Shown here piece after piece: positions 25,144 through 33,931 of a DNA stretch of 64,000 bases. Origin of the DNA: Macrococcus bovicus. GTDB lineage: Bacteria > Bacillota > Bacilli > Staphylococcales > Staphylococcaceae. Every line of letters starts with the position of its first letter. The first letter of the stretch is position 1. The translations under genes were made by a program, and so were the position numbers. The stretch is taken from contig NZ_SCWF01000002.1 of assembly GCF_004359575.1 (NCBI RefSeq), positions 124,001 to 188,000 on the forward strand, in the 5' to 3' direction. The notes beneath the pieces were generated by a model. The model ran no database searches and was not told where the DNA came from. It saw only the letters and a list, made by a program, of their open reading frames with translations.

Positions 25144-25739
25144 ACACCTTCTTTTTTAAAGATACAGAGACGTCCTGGCGACTCATAGCTTTTCCTGAAC
25201 CGTCTTTTAGACATTTTCATGATCTGTCTGCGGGACGGCAGGAGAGCCGGCAAGAGGATAGGCCCGATCTTCATCCAGAGCGGGTCGATATAGTAATAAT
25301 AGTTGCGGTCATAACCGATAAGCAGAGTGATATGGATGTTGCTGACCCAGTGTTTCTTGCCATCTGAGGTATGGAAGATACGCTCAAGAGCAGTAAATCC
25401 AAGATGCGTGTGATAGATGAGGACCGGCTGATTGTGATCGAGCAGTTTTTCCAGGTCAGGGAGAGTAGCGCCTGTGCCATCCACTATACGGGCATCAAAC
25501 TGCTTTAAATAAGGGACAAATGCGGACGGAAAAATGGTCTGATGACTGTTCAGACTGATGAAGGAGGGATGACCGACATAGCCTTTCTCCGGATTAGAGT
25601 CATGTTTCGGCCAGTATTTCATCAGTTTCTCAGGCGCGACCGCCCCGCCAAGCAGCATGCTTGCCGCCACACCTTCACATCCCATGATCATCGGTTTTGG
25701 ATACCACTGACTCTGGGGTCTGACCGGGATAAGTTTCAT
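25140..25739 (-). CDS. C39-like cysteine peptidase domain protein
   Basis: Protein of 199 residues with the pattern of the Peptidase_C39_2 family (papain-like fold): GCEGVAASMLLGG with C21 as nucleophile, HITLLIGYD with H136, and YIDPLW with D152, giving a complete candidate Cys-His-Asp triad. There is no signal peptide or membrane segment, so it may act in the cytoplasm. It lies directly upstream of mprF with a 4-base overlap, which suggests a link with membrane-lipid modification or peptide resistance (inference). Start ATG preceded by GAGG at 8 bases. Confidence 0.75.
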   Translation of the reverse strand: MKLIPVRPQSQWYPKPMIMGCEGVAASMLLGGAVAPEKLMKYWPKHDSNPEKGYVGHPSFISLNSHQTIFPSAFVPYLKQFDARIVDGTGATLPDLEKLLDHNQPVLIYHTHLGFTALERIFHTSDGKKHWVSNIHITLLIGYDRNYYYYIDPLWMKIGPILLPALLPSRRQIMKMSKRRFRKSYESPGRLCIFKKEGV

Positions 25740-25758
25740 TTGATGCGCCTCACTTTAT

Positions 25759-25787
25759 AATATAGTAGATTTGTTAATAAATGGCAA
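25759..25787 (-). promoter_or_regulatory. Promoter of the C39-mprF operon
   Basis: On the minus strand TTGCCA (25787-25782) and TATATT (25764-25759) are separated by 17 bases, 19 bases before the C39-like gene start. Confidence 0.55.
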
Positions 25788-25793
25788 ATGATT

Positions 25794-25824
25794 AAAAAAT
25801 CGTGCAGATGATCTGCACGATTTT
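25794..25824. terminator. Terminator after the glycerophosphodiesterase gene
   Basis: Fourteen-bp perfect inverted repeat (AAAATCGTGCAGAT and complement) around one base, with a run of six Ts in the minus-strand direction. It ends the gene at 25827 just before the C39-mprF promoter. Confidence 0.88.
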
Positions 25825-25826
25825 CC

Positions 25827-26735
25827 TTATTTACGATAACGTTCTTTGATTAGGTGGTAAGCCAGGTCCGGCCGGTCAGTGACGATGGTATGAGCACCTT
25901 TCTGAAGGAGGTCATCCATCTCGTCGATACTGTTGATGACCCAGTAGCCGACCGCAATATTATGGCTGGCAAGGAAGCTCATCCAGCGGGCTGAATCCAG
26001 GCGGATGCCGCGGAATGACGCCGGTATCTGGAATGTATCGGCTTCGGGCTGATAGAGATGACCATAGCCGCTCGTGTATAACGCATATGCTTTTCTGACT
26101 TCGTTGACGCCGGCGCCTGTAGCAACGGCTTGATTAAGTGACTTAAAACGTGCTGTCTGCTCATCATGGAAGCTTGTCACAACGACGCGGTCTGCGGCAC
26201 CCAGTCGTGTAATCAGCTGGTTCAGAAGTTCCGGTGCCTTAGCGCCTGCCACGGTCTCCGGACGGTCTTTGATATCGATATTGATGCGTTTATCCGGGAA
26301 CTTTGTGATCAGTTCTTCCAGTGTGACGATACGCGCATCTTTGCCTCTGAATGGATAATCTCCATTGATATCCTTGAAATAGTAGCCGAAATCAAGGTGC
26401 TGCAGTTCGCTGAGTGTCTGGTCAGCGATAAGACCAGTCCCGTTCGAGACGCGGTCGACATAAGCATCATGGAAGACCACAATCACGTCATCCTTTGTCA
26501 CGCGGATATCAATTTCAAAGCCATCCACTTCAAGACGTGCCGCTTCGTTAAATGCGGGCATTGTACTTTCCGGTGCCAGTTTCATCCCGCCGCGGTGCGC
26601 GAAGACGTAGGGTGCCCGGCCTGTGAAGTAAGGGCGGATGGCACGTTTTTCATTTTTAGCGAGCTGCTTTGAAACAGCAATACTTGTCCCGTAGGCAGCG
26701 AGGAGCATGGCGCCTGTTTTCACTGTTTTATTCAT
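25827..26735 (-). CDS. Glycerophosphodiester phosphodiesterase family protein
   Basis: Enzyme of the GDPD family that hydrolyses glycerophosphodiesters to glycerol 3-phosphate and an alcohol. 302 residues. A hydrophobic N-terminal segment (about residues 7-23) looks like a signal anchor. TIM-barrel motifs: FAHRGGMKLAPESTMPAFNEA with catalytic H and R near residues 46-47, EIDIRVTKDDVIVVFHD with metal-binding E and D and the second catalytic H near 88, and C-terminal VGYWVINS. Start ATG at 26735 has CTGGAGG 8 bases upstream. It sits between ylbF and ylbG, in a region of lipid-related genes. Confidence 0.92.
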   Translation of the reverse strand: MNKTVKTGAMLLAAYGTSIAVSKQLAKNEKRAIRPYFTGRAPYVFAHRGGMKLAPESTMPAFNEAARLEVDGFEIDIRVTKDDVIVVFHDAYVDRVSNGTGLIADQTLSELQHLDFGYYFKDINGDYPFRGKDARIVTLEELITKFPDKRINIDIKDRPETVAGAKAPELLNQLITRLGAADRVVVTSFHDEQTARFKSLNQAVATGAGVNEVRKAYALYTSGYGHLYQPEADTFQIPASFRGIRLDSARWMSFLASHNIAVGYWVINSIDEMDDLLQKGAHTIVTDRPDLAYHLIKERYRK

Positions 26736-26782
26736 ATAGTTGCCTCCAGTCATTTTGATACATTTTATTTTACCAAATAACA

Positions 26783-26791
26783 TGATACTAT
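26783..26791 (+). promoter_or_regulatory. Extended -10 upstream of ylbG
   Basis: TGATACTAT is an extended -10 element (TGn + TACTAT) 29 bases before the ylbG start codon; no clear -35 is needed or seen. Confidence 0.4.
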
Positions 26792-26820
26792 AAAAGAAAC
26801 TGTAATAATGAGGTTGAACG

Positions 26821-27057
26821 ATGACTTTAACGCCCAGAACAAATTTAATTATTTATATGAAGAGCAGCAAGAATGAGCGGCAGCTGAGAAAATATGGCCA
26901 TATCGCTTATTTCAACCGCAAGGATAAATGGTTATCGCTCTATATCGATACAGACAGAATCGATGAAGTACTCGAGCAGCTCTCCCGTCTGAAATATGTG
27001 CTGAAGGTGGAAATCTCGCCCTATCAGACACTGGAAACAGACTACGAATCCTTATAG
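26821..27057 (+). CDS. ylbG: YlbG (DUF2129) protein
   Basis: Small soluble protein of 78 residues with the DUF2129 pattern: LIIYMKSSKNERQLRKYGHIAYFNRKDKWLSLYID and a C-terminal LKYVLKVEISPYQTLETDYES. Function unknown; in Bacillus it lies between ylbF and ylbH(rsmD). Ribosome binding site TGAGG 6 bases upstream. Its end overlaps by 6 bp the end of the convergent gene at 27052. Confidence 0.9.
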   Translation: MTLTPRTNLIIYMKSSKNERQLRKYGHIAYFNRKDKWLSLYIDTDRIDEVLEQLSRLKYVLKVEISPYQTLETDYESL

Positions 27058-27438
27058 AGGCGGCAGCTGCCTCTGCAGTCTTAGGACACCGATCAGATAA
27101 TTGTAGAACAGCGCCCGTTCATGGAAATGGTGCATCGCTTTAGTCTCAAACTCCAGGAAAGGTAAGTGGTAGTCTTCAGCCCAGCTTCTGATGAGATCAA
27201 AACGCTTGTTGGATGCCGGATAAGGATAGGGAATGGATTCAAATGTAGCATAAATGCCCTGGAAATGGCCCTGGGTGGTCGGCTTCATGATAACGAGGAT
27301 GCTCGTCATTGGTGTCTCTTCAAGTGTGGTGTGAAGAGCGACGACACTTCTGATGCGGTCGTGATTATAACGGATCAGCTCCTCGAATTCAAAGAAATCG
27401 CTGAGGCCGGGCCCCAGTTCGATAAATGATTGTGACAT
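27052..27438 (-). CDS. Conserved hypothetical protein, YlbA-like (tentative)
   Basis: Protein of 128 residues, soluble, with SFIELGPGLSDFFEFEELIRYNHDRIRSVVALHTT at the N-terminus and HERALFYNYLIGVLRLQRQLPPL at the C-terminus. From memory this resembles a small Bacillus/Staphylococcus family (YlbA/DUF7147 type, sometimes mislabelled as a kinase), but I cannot verify it, and no catalytic motif is visible. The start is preceded by AAAAGGAG on the minus strand. It is divergent from rsmD and convergent with ylbG, whose last codons it overlaps. Confidence 0.65.
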   Translation of the reverse strand: MSQSFIELGPGLSDFFEFEELIRYNHDRIRSVVALHTTLEETPMTSILVIMKPTTQGHFQGIYATFESIPYPYPASNKRFDLIRSWAEDYHLPFLEFETKAMHHFHERALFYNYLIGVLRLQRQLPPL

Positions 27439-27467
27439 AATTAATCTCCTTTTAGGTAGGTGTAAGC

Positions 27468-29521
<2,054 letters not shown>

Positions 29522-29585
29522 TGATATTCACTCCTGTTGTCGTTATAATGAACATTGTATCAGAATATACTGTTAAGAAAAAATC

Positions 29586-29615
29586 TTGACAAAGTATATA
29601 GTTTGAAGTTAAAAT
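29586..29615 (+). promoter_or_regulatory. Promoter of ylbN-rpmF
   Basis: TTGACA at 29586-29591 and TAAAAT at 29610-29615, spacer 18; 30 bases upstream of the ylbN start. Confidence 0.7.
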
Positions 29616-29644
29616 AAATTTTGTGTTTGTAAGAGGTGAAACCT

Positions 29645-30139
29645 ATGAAATGGTCTATTAATCAACTTCGTAAACACCAGGATGCACCACTTCAGTTTGA
29701 GAATGATGTCGAATTTCCGCATCTTATTGATAATCTTCAGTTGATTGACTTATCACCGATTCATGTAGAAGGTACTTTGACCACTAAGTCGAAGGAAGTC
29801 TATGCAGATATTCTGATCACAGGTCATTTTGTGATGGAAGATGCTAGAACCCTTGACCCTGTTGAAGTTCCTATTCATATTGAGTCGCTGGAAGTATTCG
29901 ATATGAATGATTTTGATCTAGACGAGGAATTGAACCGTCATGAAATCATCAACGGCATGATCGATCTGAAACCTGTCGTTGAAGAATTGGTTGTACTCGA
30001 AAAGCCTGTCCGTGCCGTTAAAGAAGACTCTGAAATGTCTCTGACGGAAGGAAAAGGCTGGGAAGTTGTTAACGAGGATCAGCTTCAGCAGAAACCTGCT
30101 GTCGATCCGCGTCTCGCTAAATTGCAGGATCTGCTTTAA
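29645..30139 (+). CDS. ylbN: DUF177 / YceD family protein (YlbN)
   Basis: Acidic soluble protein of 164 residues of the YceD (DUF177) family, nearly always encoded directly upstream of rpmF and linked to 23S rRNA/50S accumulation in other bacteria. Features: IDLSPIHVEGTLTTKSKEVYADILITGHFVMEDARTLDPVEVPI with a single T-rather-than-Cys core, and a C-terminal DPRLAKLQDLL. The ATG at 29645 is placed by AGAGGTGA; an in-frame GTG 9 bases upstream lies inside that site. rpmF starts 21 bases after its stop. Confidence 0.92.
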   Translation: MKWSINQLRKHQDAPLQFENDVEFPHLIDNLQLIDLSPIHVEGTLTTKSKEVYADILITGHFVMEDARTLDPVEVPIHIESLEVFDMNDFDLDEELNRHEIINGMIDLKPVVEELVVLEKPVRAVKEDSEMSLTEGKGWEVVNEDQLQQKPAVDPRLAKLQDLL

Positions 30140-30160
30140 TATGTAGAGGAGGAGAAAAAC

Positions 30161-30334
30161 ATGGCAGTACCAAAAAGAAGAACATCTAAAACAGCAAAAA
30201 GAAAACGTCGTACGCACTTCAAAATTTCAGTACCAGGTATGGTAGAATGCTCAAGCTGTGGCGAAATGAAATTATCACACCGTGTATGCCCATCATGTGG
30301 CGCTTACAACGGTAAAGAAGTAGTCGCTAAGTAA
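30161..30334 (+). CDS. rpmF: 50S ribosomal protein L32
   Basis: Ribosomal protein of 57 residues: [20 protein letters not shown] at the N-terminus, then a zinc ribbon with [19 protein letters not shown], so this is the Zn-binding (C+) form with four cysteines. It is preceded by GAGGAGGAG 7 bases before the ATG and followed by a strong terminator. Confidence 0.98.
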   Translation: MAVPKRRTSKTAKRKRRTHFKISVPGMVECSSCGEMKLSHRVCPSCGAYNGKEVVAK

Positions 30335-30340
30335 TACATT

Positions 30341-30374
30341 CCCTTATTTCTGAAGAGAAATAAGGGCTTTTTTT
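30341..30374 (+). terminator. Terminator after rpmF
   Basis: Ten-bp perfect stem CCCTTATTTC / GAAATAAGGG, 6-nt loop, then C and seven Ts. Confidence 0.92.
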
Positions 30375-30391
30375 ATGTTTAAGCAACTACA

Positions 30392-30420
30392 TTGTAATAT
30401 GGATTTTAAATCTTTATAAT
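30392..30420 (+). promoter_or_regulatory. Promoter of bshC
   Basis: TTGTAA (30392-30397), 17-base spacer, TATAAT (30415-30420); 32 bases upstream of the bshC start. Confidence 0.75.
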
Positions 30421-30452
30421 TGTGAACAGAATAATATGAAGGAGTTCGACTC

Positions 30453-32027
30453 ATGAAGATATCAACCGTTCAAGATGACCGACAGAGTTTTCTAGGTAAA
30501 TATGCAGCAGGTGACTTCCACAGTTATGATTATGCGCTGCAGGAACCTGGCATCTATGAGAAGCGTCATCAGATTGCGCCTCATCCACATTCTGAAAAGC
30601 TTGGCCAGGTCATTGAAAACTATATGTCTGACCTTGAGCTGTCCGTTTCCCAGCGTGACAATCTCAGCGCACTACGCGCAGGTCATCAAGTGGTCGTCGG
30701 GGGACAGCAGGCAGGCTTGTTTATCAGTCCGCTCTACACCATACATAAAATCATCTCAATCATCGTACTGGCAGAAGAACAGTCTCAAGCGCTGGGCACT
30801 CAAATCGTTCCGGTCTTCTGGATAGCAGGTGAGGACCATGATTTCAGTGAAGTCAATCATGCTTATCTCTACAATGAAAGTCAGCGTCGCATGGAGAAAT
30901 TGAAAGTGGCTACCAAGCGTGAAGCAGAAGATTCCGTCTCGCATTTCGACTTGACTGAAGAGGAGATGGCAGCCACAGTTACAACCTTCATCAGTCAGCT
31001 GCATGAAACAGAACGCACGCAGACGCTCTACAATCAATTGATGCAGCTGCCGTTAAACTGGACGGCTCATTTCAAGCACTTAATTCATGAACTGTTTAAA
31101 AACTATGGCCTGATCCTGATTGACAGTGCAGATGCTGAACTGAGACAGCTGGAAAAAGATCAGCTGCTCTGGATGTTTGATCATCATGCAGAGATTGATG
31201 CTGCTTTCCAGGAAGGTCAGCGCAAGATGGATTCCTATTCCATTGAGACGACGACAAATGTGCACTTGTTCATGTCTGTAGATGGTAAACGTCAGCTGCT
31301 GAATGAAGTAGACGGCCGTTATTATCTAAGTAAATCAGATGACAGTTTCACGAAAGAAGAGATCCGTTCACTGATTGAGCATTCACCTGAACGCTTCAGC
31401 AATAACGTGGTAACAAGACCTCTGATGGAAGAACAGTTGTTCAACACCCTGGCTTTTATCGGCGGACCTGCTGAAGTCAGATACTGGGGCGAACTGCATT
31501 CAGTCTTCCGCTTTGCAGAGCGCGAGATGCCGATTGTCATGCCTCGTCTGCGCATCACTTATCTGGATGCACGTATGCGTAAACTGCTGGAGCGTTATGA
31601 ACTGCCTCTAGCAGAAGTCGTCACGCACGGCTTGCAGGAGCAGAGCGGCCATTTTCTGCAGCAGGATGCGAACACAGCGTTGTTTGAGACACTTTACCAG
31701 ACAACTCAGGATTTAGAGTCCTCGTATGAGGAGATGATGCAAATTGCTGAGAGTGAGCAGGTCAGCCGTCTGATCGCAGCTAATTTAAAGCATCATCTGA
31801 AGCAAGTGGATTACTTGAAAAAGGCCTATAATAAAGAGCTCCATCAACGCAATAAAACCGTTCTGCAGCACTATAATGAAATCGACGCACATCTTCATCC
31901 AAGAGGCGGTCTGCAGGAACGCACGTGGCATCCGTTAGTCATGCTGAATAATTATTCACTTGCGCTTTTTGATGATGTCATTGAAAGCGTTCACTATACT
32001 TTAGACCATCAGGTTCTAGAAATTTAA
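30453..32027 (+). CDS. bshC: Bacillithiol synthase BshC (cysteine-adding)
   Basis: Last enzyme of bacillithiol synthesis, adding Cys to glucosaminyl-malate; bacillithiol is the main low-molecular-weight thiol of this group. 524 residues, cytoplasmic. Motifs: VVVGGQQAGLFISPLYTIHKI near residues 75-95, PVFWIAGEDHDFSEVNH near 117-133 (nucleotide-binding HxGH-like core), FIGGPAEVRYWGEL near 336-349, and a long coiled region near 400-480. AAGGAG precedes the ATG. Stands alone between two terminators, just ahead of mraZ as in Staphylococcus. Confidence 0.95.
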   Translation: MKISTVQDDRQSFLGKYAAGDFHSYDYALQEPGIYEKRHQIAPHPHSEKLGQVIENYMSDLELSVSQRDNLSALRAGHQVVVGGQQAGLFISPLYTIHKIISIIVLAEEQSQALGTQIVPVFWIAGEDHDFSEVNHAYLYNESQRRMEKLKVATKREAEDSVSHFDLTEEEMAATVTTFISQLHETERTQTLYNQLMQLPLNWTAHFKHLIHELFKNYGLILIDSADAELRQLEKDQLLWMFDHHAEIDAAFQEGQRKMDSYSIETTTNVHLFMSVDGKRQLLNEVDGRYYLSKSDDSFTKEEIRSLIEHSPERFSNNVVTRPLMEEQLFNTLAFIGGPAEVRYWGELHSVFRFAEREMPIVMPRLRITYLDARMRKLLERYELPLAEVVTHGLQEQSGHFLQQDANTALFETLYQTTQDLESSYEEMMQIAESEQVSRLIAANLKHHLKQVDYLKKAYNKELHQRNKTVLQHYNEIDAHLHPRGGLQERTWHPLVMLNNYSLALFDDVIESVHYTLDHQVLEI

Positions 32028-32039
32028 TACACTTGTATA

Positions 32040-32072
32040 AACCATTTTACATATATGTAAAATGGTTTTTTT
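32040..32072 (+). terminator. Terminator after bshC
   Basis: Fourteen-bp perfect inverted repeat AACCATTTTACATA and complement, followed by a T-run. Confidence 0.88.
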
Positions 32073-32090
32073 ATTTTTTTTAAAATAGTT

Positions 32091-32126
32091 GTGGGATTTT
32101 TTATATAATTTGTGGTGAAAAGTGGG
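32091..32126 (+). promoter_or_regulatory. mraZ promoter with MraZ-box-like repeats
   Basis: TATAAT at 32104-32109 without a good -35. Three GTGG repeats lie around it: GTGGG (32091), GTGGT (32112) and GTGGG (32122); the last two are spaced 10 bp apart, as in MraZ-binding sites of other bacteria. Autoregulation of the division cluster by MraZ is inferred. Confidence 0.5.
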
Positions 32127-32164
32127 GACGTATGGTAAATTATTAGGGAGACGAGGTGATAGCG

Positions 32165-32596
32165 ATGTTCATGGGAGAATATTCACACCAGATGGACGCG
32201 AAGGGACGACTCATTGTCCCAGCCAAATTCCGTGATGAATTATCAGAACATTTCGTGATTACACGTGGTCTTGATCGCTGTTTGTTCGGTTATACACTTG
32301 CTGAATGGCAGAAAATCGAAGAGAAGCTTACCTCTCTCCCGATTACGAAAAAAGACGCTCGTAAATTTATGAGGTTGTTTTTCTCAGGGGCAGTTGAAGT
32401 TGAACTGGACAAACAGGGACGCATCAATATCCCGGCTAACCTGAGAGAGTATGCGGGTCTATCTAAAGAATGTATCGTCGTCGGCGTCTCGACCCGGATT
32501 GAAGTGTGGGACCGCGCTGAATGGCAGAAATTCTATGAGGAAACTGAACCCCATTATTCAGAAATTGCTGAAGAGCTGATTGATATAGATTTTTAG
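32165..32596 (+). CDS. mraZ: Transcriptional regulator MraZ
   Basis: Ring-forming DNA-binding protein of 143 residues, two SpoVT/AbrB-like halves: [22 protein letters not shown] near 2-23 and [21 protein letters not shown] near 75-95. It binds repeats upstream of its own gene and tunes the dcw cluster (family knowledge). Start ATG at 32165, six bases after GAGGTG; it gives MFMGEY, the usual family N-terminus. A GTG in frame 9 bases upstream is part of the ribosome binding site. rsmH begins 10 bases downstream. Confidence 0.95.
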   Translation: MFMGEYSHQMDAKGRLIVPAKFRDELSEHFVITRGLDRCLFGYTLAEWQKIEEKLTSLPITKKDARKFMRLFFSGAVEVELDKQGRINIPANLREYAGLSKECIVVGVSTRIEVWDRAEWQKFYEETEPHYSEIAEELIDIDF

Positions 32597-32606
32597 GAGG
32601 TAGAAT

Positions 32607-33542
32607 ATGTTCCATCACATCACCGTATTATTAAATGAAACAGTCGATATGCTGGATATCAGGAAAGACGGCGTTTATGTCGATTGTACATTAGGTGGTG
32701 CAGGCCATAGTCTCTATCTGGTTCAGCAGCTATCGGATTCAGGCAGACTGATTGCAATCGATCAGGATGATACTGCACTGGATAATGCCAAAGAAGTACT
32801 TAAAGAACATTTACATAAGGTTACACTCGTTAAAAATAATTTCCGTCATTTACGGACGGTTCTTGATGAACTGAATATCGATAAAGTAGACGGCATTCTC
32901 TATGACCTTGGTGTATCAAGTCCGCAGCTGGATGATGCTGAGCGAGGCTTCAGCTATCATCAGGACGCACGACTGGATATGCGTATGGACCGCACCCAGG
33001 ACTTATCAGCTTATGAAGTGGTCAATGAATGGCCGTACGAAAAACTCGTATCCATCTTTTATCGTTACGGAGAAGAAAAGTTTTCTAAACAAATAGCAAG
33101 AAATATTGAAAAAACAAGAGAAACACAACCGATTGAAACGACAGCACAGCTCGTTGATCTCATCAAAGAAAGTATCCCGGCCCCTGCACGACGCAAGGGC
33201 GGACACCCGGCGAAAAGAGTCTTTCAGGCCATCCGGATAGCTGTCAATGATGAACTAGGTGCATTTGAATCATCAATTGAACAGGCGATTGATTCAGTTA
33301 AAGTAGGCGGACGTATCTCCGTCATCACGTTCCATTCCTTGGAGGACCGGATGTGTAAACAGATTTTCCGCGAATATGGAAAGGGGCCTGATGTGCCGCG
33401 AGGATTGCCGGTTATACCGGAGGAATTCAAGCCGAAGCTGAAACTTGTCAACCGCAAACCTGTTGAATCTTCAGCAGAAGAATTGACTGCCAATAATAGA
33501 GCGAGAAGTGCGAAGCTCAGAGTAGTGGAAGTATTAAAATAA
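32607..33542 (+). CDS. rsmH: 16S rRNA (cytosine1402-N4)-methyltransferase RsmH
   Basis: Adds the N4 methyl to C1402 in the ribosomal P site. 311 residues. Motifs: [14 protein letters not shown] at the N-terminus, SAM loop [15 protein letters not shown] near 22-36, [23 protein letters not shown] near 95-117, and [18 protein letters not shown] near 230-247. Formerly mraW. Ribosome binding site TTAGGAGG. Followed by ftsL after 11 bases. Confidence 0.97.
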   Translation: MFHHITVLLNETVDMLDIRKDGVYVDCTLGGAGHSLYLVQQLSDSGRLIAIDQDDTALDNAKEVLKEHLHKVTLVKNNFRHLRTVLDELNIDKVDGILYDLGVSSPQLDDAERGFSYHQDARLDMRMDRTQDLSAYEVVNEWPYEKLVSIFYRYGEEKFSKQIARNIEKTRETQPIETTAQLVDLIKESIPAPARRKGGHPAKRVFQAIRIAVNDELGAFESSIEQAIDSVKVGGRISVITFHSLEDRMCKQIFREYGKGPDVPRGLPVIPEEFKPKLKLVNRKPVESSAEELTANNRARSAKLRVVEVLK

Positions 33543-33553
33543 GAGGTGACAAC

Positions 33554-33931
33554 ATGGCAGCTGAATATGTAAACAGAAATGTCTTTGACCAAGCGTATGA
33601 CACACCCGTTAAAACTAAAACCAAAACGGCAACAAAAACCCATGTTGTTTCATTATCCAAATTAGAAAAAATGGTCTACTTAGTCCTTGTGGCATTGATT
33701 GCACTGGTCAGTAGTTATATGCTATCTTTAAAGTATGATGCGTATGATATGAATAGCAAAATTGCAACAACACAGTCTGAAATTATTCACCAGAAAGATA
33801 TCAACGGCGAATTAAAATCTGAAGCAATGAAGCAATCATCTTACGAACGTATCTATAGTAAAGCACAAGGTTACGGCCTGAGCTTGAAAAATGATAACGT
33901 AAAGGTCGTGCAAAAAGATGGCAGCAATTAA
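33554..33931 (+). CDS. ftsL: Cell division protein FtsL
   Basis: Bitopic division protein that forms a complex with DivIB and DivIC and activates septal synthesis. 125 residues: cytoplasmic tail of about 40 residues with an unusual KTKTKTATKT stretch at about 20-29, one membrane helix (about 41-60), then an extracellular coiled-coil (about 65-110). Low sequence conservation is normal; identification rests on topology and position between rsmH and pbp1. It overlaps pbp1 by 14 bases. Ribosome binding site AGAGGTG. Confidence 0.9.
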   Translation: MAAEYVNRNVFDQAYDTPVKTKTKTATKTHVVSLSKLEKMVYLVLVALIALVSSYMLSLKYDAYDMNSKIATTQSEIIHQKDINGELKSEAMKQSSYERIYSKAQGYGLSLKNDNVKVVQKDGSN

